Positions 7,921 to 13,385 of a stretch of 18,249 nt of DNA are shown in pieces. The position numbers were made by a program, and so were the translations under genes. Origin of the DNA: an uncultured Clostridia bacterium (GTDB lineage: Bacteria; Bacillota; Clostridia; Lachnospirales; Lachnospiraceae); assembly GCA_946186175.1 (NCBI GenBank), contig CAMHMG010000026.1:1-18249 (forward strand), given 5' to 3'. The notes below the pieces were generated by a model. It saw nothing but the letters and a program-made list of their open reading frames with translations, searched no databases and had not been told where the DNA came from. The first letter of the stretch is position 1. Every line of letters begins with the position of its first letter.

Positions 7921-8090
7921 CAAAAAACTCCCGCCCTTCAAAAGGACGAGAGTCTGTTAATCTCGTGATACCACCTAATGTTTATAAACAGTTCACACTG
8001 CCTACCTCTTCAAGTACGACCTTACGGCTTATACTCTAGCACGTTAACGGATGCAGGTACCGTCGCAGCCTACTATCCACGCTTATCATA
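7921..8090 (-). promoter_or_regulatory. T-box leader (tRNA-sensing riboswitch) of the tyrS remnant
   Basis: The - strand holds the T-box core AGGTGGTATCACGAG (7976-7962). It is followed by an intrinsic terminator: ACTCTCGTCCTT (7953-7942) pairs with AAGGGCGGGAGT, then a run of six T (7927-7922). GAG at the end of the T-box can instead pair with ACTCTCGT to form the antiterminator. Upstream, GGATAGTAGG (about 8076-8067) looks like the AGTA element of stem I. T-box leaders read uncharged tRNA; tyrosine specificity is inferred from the gene that follows. A TATGAT at 8090-8085 is the only -10 candidate and no -35 was found. Confidence 0.8.
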
Positions 8091-8104
8091 GAATTGCCAG
8101 ACTA

Positions 8105-8123
8105 TGATTGGTCGCACCAATCA
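8105..8123. repeat. 19-bp palindrome at the methyltransferase/T-box boundary
   Basis: TGATTGGT (8105-8112) and ACCAATCA (8116-8123) are perfect inverted copies around CGC. It lies where the methyltransferase fragment ends and the tyrS leader begins, and may be an operator or mark a rearrangement end point. Confidence 0.6.
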
Positions 8124-8144
8124 GATCCATTCTTTCACAGATTG

Positions 8145-8349
8145 TCAGATGATACTGCATCTTTCTTTTGCCAGTGTGACACTGCATCTCCCTGTCCCGG
8201 CACCAACTTCCAGAATACATTTTTCTTTGTTTTACTGAATAAGCTCCTTTACATATTTCATCGTTGTCAGGCATTCTACCTGCCCGCATCGACTAAGCAA
8301 TCTTCCGTCTTCTTCACATCAACTTCCGATTAATCTCTTCCATATTCAT
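8145..8349 (-). pseudogene. Fragment of a class I SAM-dependent methyltransferase
   Basis: No single frame is open, but the joined frames read as a methyltransferase N-terminus: MNMEEINRKLM from the ATG at 8349, then, after a frame change, EEDGRLLSRCGQVECLTTMK and YVKELIQ. A TAA interrupts it, and the same frame continues KEKCILEVGAGTGRCSVTLA with KE, which is the glycine-rich SAM-binding motif I. It ends at TGA 8145 with the rest of the domain missing. The layout matches small-molecule methyltransferases that begin EDxRLLSRxGQVExLTTMKY. A start codon shortly after the 117-aa gene suggests it was once its downstream neighbour. Clearly non-functional. Confidence 0.7.
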
Positions 8350-8364
8350 CTTTCATATCTATGA

Positions 8365-8718
8365 TTAATCACCAAACATCTCCAATACCTCTTCACTCGT
8401 TTGGGGACCTGTCGCAAATTTGATCCAACATCGGTCACCAATTTCCCTTCCGTTACTAATCTTCAAAATATCTTCTCCTATCATACGAATACCGTAACGA
8501 CAACAGGTTTCATATAACCCTTGACGATTATCCTCCGGCAGCCTGTCCTGCAGCCATTCCAAAACCGCCGCTGCTGAATATCCATTTCTGAATTCCCATG
8601 GTATATATTCCTCACACTTTCCGATCGGTTTATACTCAACAATCGTATCATTTACATCAAACCAGCAAAGCTCCACATCCTTATACATAATGATACCTGT
8701 AATATGTCCTAATCGCAT
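8365..8718 (-). CDS. Small protein resembling the N-terminal module of HipA-like kinases
   Basis: A 117-residue soluble protein. A beta-rich start (LGHITGIIMYKDVELCWFDV) is followed by IPWEFRNGYSAAAVLEWLQ, DRLPEDNRQGLYETCCRYGI and a closing GREIGDRCWIKF. From memory, the order (short beta part, a WxxxRxxPxxR helix, then GLSLxDxYWI) matches the N-terminal region of single-chain clostridial HipA-like proteins; this is a family resemblance, not a search result. GGAGGTGG stands just before the ATG and lies inside the last codons of the kinase gene, which it overlaps by 10 bases, so translation is probably coupled. It may bind or restrain the kinase, as HipS does for HipT in HipBST systems, but here it is the second gene. 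The 3' neighbour is a methyltransferase fragment. Confidence 0.65.
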   Translation of the reverse strand: MRLGHITGIIMYKDVELCWFDVNDTIVEYKPIGKCEEYIPWEFRNGYSAAAVLEWLQDRLPEDNRQGLYETCCRYGIRMIGEDILKISNGREIGDRCWIKFATGPQTSEEVLEMFGD

Positions 8719-9602
8719 AAAGCCACCTCCATTCCCAAAGTCTTCAAGCTATACCTCAAATAAGGTTCTGCCAGACTATTCGGTAATAACTTTTCAGGAA
8801 TTTGAATTGTCGTTTTTTTCGGTAATTCTGTAATTTCTGCAAAATAGTTTAATGCCTGATTCCAGTCATGAAATGGTTTTTTACTCATTTTTTGAATGCA
8901 TTGTTCAATCGATAATCCTTTATAATATACATCATGTTCAAATAATCCTAAACCAAAATCAAACAACGGAGCCACCTCATACCCACTGCCATCATACAAT
9001 ACACCAAAATTAAACAGATGTCTGTCTTCATTGCCAACTATAAAGTCCAGTAATGTCATCTTTCCCAAATAATCTGTAAGATCTAAATGAGTATTGGAAT
9101 TTAGAAGATCAATTGTAAATTTGATTCGATCGATCACGTCACTATACTCATATATCTCATTTGCCCCTTTTAATTTTCCAAACGGAATGAATCGCTTTTC
9201 TCCCCAATAAGCAGAATAAGAACAATCCCTCCCACTAATTCTTCCCAAAAATTGTTCCAGACAGTTGATCCCCAACTGTCTGCCAATTATAGAAGATATC
9301 ACCTCCACCAGATCGTCATTCCAAAATCGGAGTTGATAATAGAAACGTTCCTTGATCAAAAAAAGTCTGTCTTTTGACAACCACTTTTTTTGTGCTCCTT
9401 TGGAGACAGAATGAATATCCAGTTCAATGCAATCCTGCTTATCAAACAACATGGAATATTCTTTCTTTATCTGATTAACCGGTATGTCTCTGTTTTGTCT
9501 GCATATTATATCATCAAAATCAGCATCCACCGAACATATTTCGTTTTCATTCATTTTACAATCTTTGATCTCACACAAATGAAACCTTGCAAACATATCC
9601 AT
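8709..9602 (-). CDS. HipA-like serine/threonine kinase domain protein
   Basis: A 297-residue protein with the HipA/CtkA-type kinase core. The nucleotide-binding part is likely SVSKGAQKKW (65-74) and the strand RLFLIK with Lys84. The catalytic loop is LLDFIVGNEDRHLFNFG (184-200), giving Asp193 and Asn198, and the metal-binding motif is APLFDFGLG with Asp215. All key residues look intact. The first ~60 residues are not recognised. HipA-type toxins phosphorylate targets such as glutamyl-tRNA synthetase; the target here is unknown. The ATG at 9602 follows GAGGTG by about 10 bases. No HipB-like helix-turn-helix gene is adjacent. Its partner is the overlapping downstream 117-aa gene, which looks like the N-terminal part normally fused in front of this kinase. 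It could be a toxin or a signalling kinase. Confidence 0.8.
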   Translation of the reverse strand: MDMFARFHLCEIKDCKMNENEICSVDADFDDIICRQNRDIPVNQIKKEYSMLFDKQDCIELDIHSVSKGAQKKWLSKDRLFLIKERFYYQLRFWNDDLVEVISSIIGRQLGINCLEQFLGRISGRDCSYSAYWGEKRFIPFGKLKGANEIYEYSDVIDRIKFTIDLLNSNTHLDLTDYLGKMTLLDFIVGNEDRHLFNFGVLYDGSGYEVAPLFDFGLGLFEHDVYYKGLSIEQCIQKMSKKPFHDWNQALNYFAEITELPKKTTIQIPEKLLPNSLAEPYLRYSLKTLGMEVALCD

Positions 9603-9634
9603 TTTCTACGCACCTCATCTCTGCACAAATTAGG

Positions 9635-9680
9635 CTAAGCATCTAAGCATCATTATAACAAACCATATCCCCTTTGAACA
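9635..9680 (-). promoter_or_regulatory. Promoter of the HipA-like pair with tandem octamer
   Basis: On the - strand an extended -10, TGTTATAAT (box 9657-9652), lies 17 bases after a weak -35, TGTTCA (9680-9675). Transcription would start near 9645. Two head-to-tail copies of CTAAGCAT on the + strand (9635-9642 and 9643-9650) cover that start, as an operator would. Confidence 0.5.
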
Positions 9681-9726
9681 GAACAATTTCTCATAGGTGA
9701 TTCCCATCATCCTGGATAAGCGTTTT

Positions 9727-9758
9727 ATATAAAAAGAAACCGCTGTTTCTTTTTATAT
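9727..9758 (-). terminator. Terminator of the sigma/anti-sigma cassette
   Basis: A perfect 14-base stem (ATATAAAAAGAAAC, 9727-9740; GTTTCTTTTTATAT, 9745-9758) encloses a CGCT loop. It begins 10 bases past the anti-sigma stop codon. The T-rich arm follows the loop on either strand, so it may work in both directions. Confidence 0.8.
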
Positions 9759-9767
9759 AGAAAATTA

Positions 9768-10361
9768 TTATTTTTTCCAAAGCACATAGATTACATTTCC
9801 TTCACCGTCACAATAATCAACCTCTTTAATATCCCCTTCTTTGAGTATATTTGAATATTCTGCAAGCTGAGAATATCTAACCTTTTCACTACTACTTTGA
9901 TATTTAAAGAAATCCAAAGTGCTTTCGCGAATACAATATTTAATAACGCCGTGGTTTATATCTATTACCATCAAATCTCCTGCTACACTTCTTTTCTCCC
10001 GCCTTAAATATACTCCATCATCTAAAAAAGCAACCTTCATATCTTTTTTAAAATTTTCACCAAGCTTGGTAATTGCTTTTGGATTCTGAAAAACAGGGAC
10101 TAAAACAACAAGCAAAAACATCATTATAAGAAGACCGATTCCAATGCCTCTCATAATGAGCTTTCTTCTAAGCCTTTTAAAAGGCGTTACATCCCTATCC
10201 TCTTTAAGTTCAATTGATTTATTCATAATTTCCAACATACCCTGACAACTTGGACAATCCGCAAGATGTTCCTCCACCATTTGTCTGCTCTCATCACTTA
10301 GCACATCATCGATATATAAGGGTAGTAAATCATTAATAATATTACAATCTGTCTTTCCCAT
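9768..10361 (-). CDS. Transmembrane anti-sigma factor with zinc-finger domain
   Basis: A 197-residue single-pass membrane protein. The N-terminus carries the anti-sigma zinc-finger pattern: Cys6 in DCNIINDLLPLYID, then EEHLADCPSCQ with His32, Cys36 and Cys39. A basic stretch (FKRLRRKLIMR) precedes the membrane helix (about 72-91, GIGIGLLIMMFLLVVLVPVF). The outer domain of ~105 residues ends VIYVLWKK and has no recognised fold. Such proteins hold their sigma factor at the membrane until an envelope signal frees it. It lies 148 bases after the sigma gene in the same direction, with AAAGGATG about 9 bases before the ATG, and a terminator follows at once. Pairing with the neighbouring sigma factor is inferred from position. 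Confidence 0.87.
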   Translation of the reverse strand: MGKTDCNIINDLLPLYIDDVLSDESRQMVEEHLADCPSCQGMLEIMNKSIELKEDRDVTPFKRLRRKLIMRGIGIGLLIMMFLLVVLVPVFQNPKAITKLGENFKKDMKVAFLDDGVYLRREKRSVAGDLMVIDINHGVIKYCIRESTLDFFKYQSSSEKVRYSQLAEYSNILKEGDIKEVDYCDGEGNVIYVLWKK

Positions 10362-10509
10362 TCTGATTCATCCTTTCCGATCATTGTCCTACTTTCGTCA
10401 TCTACATGTCTGCCATTAATCTCTACATAACTTACTCTTTGCCATAAAACCGACATAATTCTAATAGCAGTCTCCTATTAACTAATACACTTCGTCATTC
10501 TTACATACT

Positions 10510-11022
10510 TTATGTTTTCCGTTCCATCATGCTGACGATCTTAGCCTTTGCCCTGTAATACGTCACTCTCGCCCAGCTTTCAGTCTTACCATATGATTTC
10601 GCAATCCCCTGATACGAAAGTTCATTTATTACCTTCATCGTAAAGACCCCTTTATAGGGTTCATCAAGTTTCTCCAAAATCTCCTTGATTTCCCTTGCAG
10701 ACTCCTTATCCTCAATACTGCCAAGTACATTAACCCGGTCATCAGAGACATTTTCTAATAAATCCTTTGTATCAACATCTAAAACAACTCGCTTCTGTTT
10801 TCTGACATAATTGAGATAATCATTTCTTGCAATCTTACAAAGCCATACTTTAATGTCACAGTCTCCGCGAAATTTATGGATGTTTTTAACCGCCTTGTAA
10901 AATGTGTTCTGAGTTATTTCCTCTGCCACATCCATACTTCCTGTCAGGGAATTTGCAAAAAGCAGCACGTCTTTATAATATTTTCGATAAATGATATCCA
11001 TCTCCGACTCGTGCCGTTTCAA
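10510..11022 (-). CDS. ECF-type RNA polymerase sigma factor
   Basis: About 170 residues, the usual size for an extracytoplasmic-function sigma factor. Region 2 spans about residues 8-75: YRKYYKDVLLFANSLTGSMD, AEEITQNTFYKAVKNIHKFR and VWLCKIARNDYLNYVRKQKR cover core-polymerase and -10 binding. Region 4 spans about 112-165: LDEPYKGVFTMKVINELSYQ and GIAKSYGKTESWARVTYYRA form the helix-turn-helix that reads the -35 element. I prefer the TTG at 11022 because GGGAGGG (11035-11029) is 6 bases upstream; the in-frame ATG at 11037 would contain that ribosome site. It is followed by the anti-sigma gene and preceded by the membrane protein gene, so it probably shares the ECF-type promoter near 12613-12638. 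Confidence 0.9.
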   Translation of the reverse strand: MKRHESEMDIIYRKYYKDVLLFANSLTGSMDVAEEITQNTFYKAVKNIHKFRGDCDIKVWLCKIARNDYLNYVRKQKRVVLDVDTKDLLENVSDDRVNVLGSIEDKESAREIKEILEKLDEPYKGVFTMKVINELSYQGIAKSYGKTESWARVTYYRAKAKIVSMMERKT

Positions 11023-11107
11023 GCATATCCCTCCCATTCTCTTGTTGTAGATTTTCTATCTTTTATTCATTTATAACTACCGACTAATCTTATTTTAACA
11101 AAAAATA

Positions 11108-12461
11108 TTACTTATCAGTAGAGAAACTTTTCAAAAATGGTTCTAATGATTCGGCATTTGAATTAGTATTAGCACCAATAGCATACACATAATCCGGATT
11201 ATTAGCATCATTTAATATGTATAATATGAACTCTTTGTTTTCATCCGTAAACATCTTTCTTCCATTCCACTTGATCCGATAACCACTATTACCATCTATA
11301 GTTATCGGCGAACTATCATAAGTACCATGTTCCCGAAGATTTATCTGCATAACACTTTCAAATGTCTCCGCATTGAATTCTTTATATGAGTTGTCCATTT
11401 GAATATTTAGGTTTGCCGGACCCATTCTTAGTTTATGGCTGTCTATAAAATCCAGCAAACCAAAATGTCCAAATACTCCCGAAAAATTATGATCCATATA
11501 TGCTGACTCATTCTGTGTAAACTCAGCATTTTTCTCCATACGGTAGATAAAAATATAATCATCACTGTTGGTATCTACAAATGCGCCAAACTCATCAGCC
11601 TCTTCGTACTTTTCATCACCTACATCTACCATCTTACCAAGCATTTCTTCAAATATATTTGTTTTTACAGTGTCCCACTTCTCATATCCTGATGGAAGAT
11701 TAATATAACCTGTCTTTGGATCACCATCTCGTTTTCCACTATCTGCCAATCTGTTCATCGTCGATGACTGTCTTGATAATGAATAAGTATTAATACAATC
11801 CCTGCATTCCTCGTATCCCACCTGATAAGTAAAACATATACTATGAATCATATTCTTATAAATAGAATCTGTAAAAATATAGTTGGTTATGAAATGTTTT
11901 TTTATCCTTCTTTGTATAATAAATATCATAATATCCGGATAGATTATTAATGTTAACCCAACCTCCATGTGTATCAGCACCATCTTCCATGCTGACAAAA
12001 TTTTGTATACTATGTATATTGTAAGAGCCATCATAAATCAAACTATTTAAATAATCGTCTATTGTGTCAGAAGTCACCTTCCGTTTCTTCTTTTTACATA
12101 AATAATAATCTTCAAATCCTAAACCAATATAATCTTTTTGCCTTCTATCAGGGGTTATCAACGAAATTGTTATGCATGCATTTCCTTTCGGATCTACCAA
12201 TCTAACACCATCTGATATCCCATCTTTCCCTCCGGCATAGTCCTCATTATTACCATCAAATGAACCCTTCAATACAAAGCCATCAGGAACATCAATAAAT
12301 CCATAAAGATTATTTCCTACTCTCGGTGCGTTATCCGAATAATCATATACTGTGTCGTTATAATATGGATTATAATTCCATATACCTAAGAAACCAAGTC
12401 CGACGATAATGATAACAGCCGCTATAATTACTATGCGTGTAGTAATATTTTTATCTTCCAT
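11108..12461 (-). pseudogene. Membrane-anchored protein with two similar outer domains, frameshifted at A7
   Basis: One ~450-residue protein is split over two frames. The first runs from ATG 12461, with a membrane anchor at about residues 9-28 (RIVIIAAVIIIVGLGFLGIW), and stops at 11856. The second carries the rest to 11108. The frames meet at seven A (coding strand; T run 11897-11903): dropping one A turns KKDKKTFHNQ into KKDKKHFITNYIFTDSIY and restores the match. The outer part is a tandem duplication. Unit 1 starts LYGFIDVPDGFV and unit 2 TGYINLPSGYEKW. Unit 1 has LSGYYDIYYTKKDKKHFI where unit 2 has NSGYRIKWNGRK..KEFI. No family is recognised. It sits between a micro-ORF and the sigma gene and may be the sensor or client of that system. 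Broken gene, slippage-expressed gene or sequence error are all possible. Confidence 0.7.
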
Positions 12462-12470
12462 GTTTATTCT

Positions 12471-12569
12471 TTACTCCTTCCGTTCAGATATTCTAAAAAT
12501 CAGACACGCAATCCACATCGTTTTATCTACAATGGTCTGATACCATTGTGACTTCATAATTTCTTTCAT
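12471..12569 (-). CDS. Micro-ORF at the head of the ECF cassette
   Basis: A 32-codon frame starting MKEIMKSQWYQTIVDKTMWI, followed by ACLIFRISERKE. GGAGGA (12585-12580) stands 10 bases before the ATG at 12569; another in-frame ATG (12587) lacks a ribosome site. The middle is hydrophobic enough for a short membrane-binding helix with charged ends. The stop at 12471 overlaps the AAGGAG used by the next gene (ATG 12461), so the two could be translationally coupled. An 8-base inverted repeat lies inside the frame. Family unknown; it may be a real small protein or a leader peptide. Confidence 0.5.
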   Translation of the reverse strand: MKEIMKSQWYQTIVDKTMWIACLIFRISERKE

Positions 12570-12612
12570 TTGTTCTAATTCCTCCATAATATTTTTTGAG
12601 CTCTATTTAAAA

Positions 12613-12638
12613 GACACACCATGTTACAGGTTGTTACA
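12613..12638 (-). promoter_or_regulatory. ECF-type promoter motif
   Basis: On the - strand TGTAAC (12638-12633) is followed by 16 bases and TGTC (12616-12613). This resembles ECF promoters of the Bacillus SigX/SigW kind (TGAAAC or TGTAAC, then CGTC-like). A second TGTAAC lies exactly 10 bases on (12628-12623). It precedes the micro-ORF, membrane protein, sigma and anti-sigma genes, which suggests autoregulation. Confidence 0.5.
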
Positions 12639-12694
12639 AAAATTTTTTTGGGGCTTGATTGCATAACTAACTTCTATTTTTCTTGTTTTTATTG

Positions 12695-12723
12695 TTGTTT
12701 TATATTCATATCCCGTCTATAAT
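12695..12723 (+). promoter_or_regulatory. Promoter of the small + strand gene
   Basis: TTGTTT (12695-12700), a 17-base spacer and a perfect TATAAT (12718-12723) give a good vegetative promoter with a start near 12730. It is back to back with the ECF-type promoter on the other strand, about 60 bases apart. Confidence 0.65.
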
Positions 12724-12846
12724 CAAATTAAAACTAATCTATGGCTTTTTAACTGTTCACTTCAGGAAGAATCAATTTTTTATGTATAAAAAGAATTTAT
12801 GGTGAATAAAAAGAAATACAAAAAACCGAAAAGAGGTGCTTATATT

Positions 12847-13038
12847 TTGGAAAATCAATATTTTAAAGAAGCATTAGGAAACTTTGTTACAGATTTCAAC
12901 TACGGTGGTGCGATCCGTCATCTTGTCGATCACGGTTACGATACAGATAAGATAATAAGAGAATTTCACTATCCGATATCACGAGAGACTATAGATAAAA
13001 TCATTGAAGATTATAAGAAAACTATAATAAATAATTGA
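12847..13038 (+). CDS. Small conserved hypothetical protein
   Basis: About 63 residues from the TTG at 12847, starting ENQYFKEALGNFVTDF after the initiator. I choose this start because GAGG (12833-12836) lies 10 bases upstream and because related clostridial proteins, as I recall them, begin LENxYFKEALxNFxxDFxxGGAIRHL. The ATG at 12799 would add a Lys-rich 16-residue leader and has only a weak ribosome site. The conserved core continues YGGAIRHLVDHGYDTDKI and ends in a basic helix. There is no signal peptide or membrane segment. The GGAIRHL..GY pattern suggests a small helical protein, possibly nucleic-acid binding, but no function is known. It has its own promoter and is transcribed away from the ECF cassette. 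Confidence 0.65.
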   Translation: MENQYFKEALGNFVTDFNYGGAIRHLVDHGYDTDKIIREFHYPISRETIDKIIEDYKKTIINN

Positions 13039-13117
13039 ATATTGCATCTTACCAATGCATATGCTATAATTTGTTTAGGCAAAAAACGATATAAAAATTC
13101 AAATGCCATCACAAAAC

Positions 13118-13151
13118 GAACCCCCCGATAGCGGCAACTATCAGAGGGTTC
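13118..13151 (+). terminator. Weak terminator-like hairpin
   Basis: GAACCC...GATAG (13118-13131) pairs with CTATC...GGGTTC (13138-13151), with a 3 x 3 internal loop. No proper T-run follows on the + strand, so its role as terminator of the small gene is uncertain. Confidence 0.4.
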
Positions 13152-13270
13152 TTGCTCATTATGGAGAGCTATTCCATTTTAGACTGATTGTCTTCTTTAT
13201 CTCTGTCCAGCCATTTGCAGATATAGTGGCAAGTCATACCTGCCATATTTATTTTCGGCATCATTAGATT

Positions 13271-13323
13271 ATATAAAAACACCATAGTACCAATTTGAAA
13301 TCATTCATATAGTACCATGGTGT
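13271..13323 (-). terminator. Terminator of the polyphosphate/surface operon
   Basis: ACACCATAGTACC (13279-13291) and AGTACCATGGTGT (13311-13323) form an 11-of-13 inverted repeat. On the - strand it is followed by GTTTTTATAT (13280-13271). It lies about 60 bases past the stop of the large surface protein. Confidence 0.75.
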
Positions 13324-13385
13324 ATCTATAACATACATAAATATTAATTTACAACAATCTCAAACATTAACTAATTAATTAGCAA

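Larger units (their letters stand above)
13039..13385. other. Gap between the small + strand gene and the surface operon
   Basis: It holds two hairpins (13118-13151 and 13279-13323) and little else. On the - strand a 30-codon frame (13261-13169, starting MPKINMAGMTCHYICKWLDR) has no ribosome site and no recognised family. It lies downstream of the surface operon terminator and may be a gene remnant. Confidence 0.4.

Noticed and set aside
8086..8289. 67-residue - strand frame within the methyltransferase remnant
   Set aside because: The methyltransferase similarity lies in a different frame; this one is an unrelated shadow.
13169..13261. 30-codon - strand frame
   Set aside because: No ribosome site and no family recognised. 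Its position after a terminator suggests chance or a remnant; mentioned only in the gap entry.
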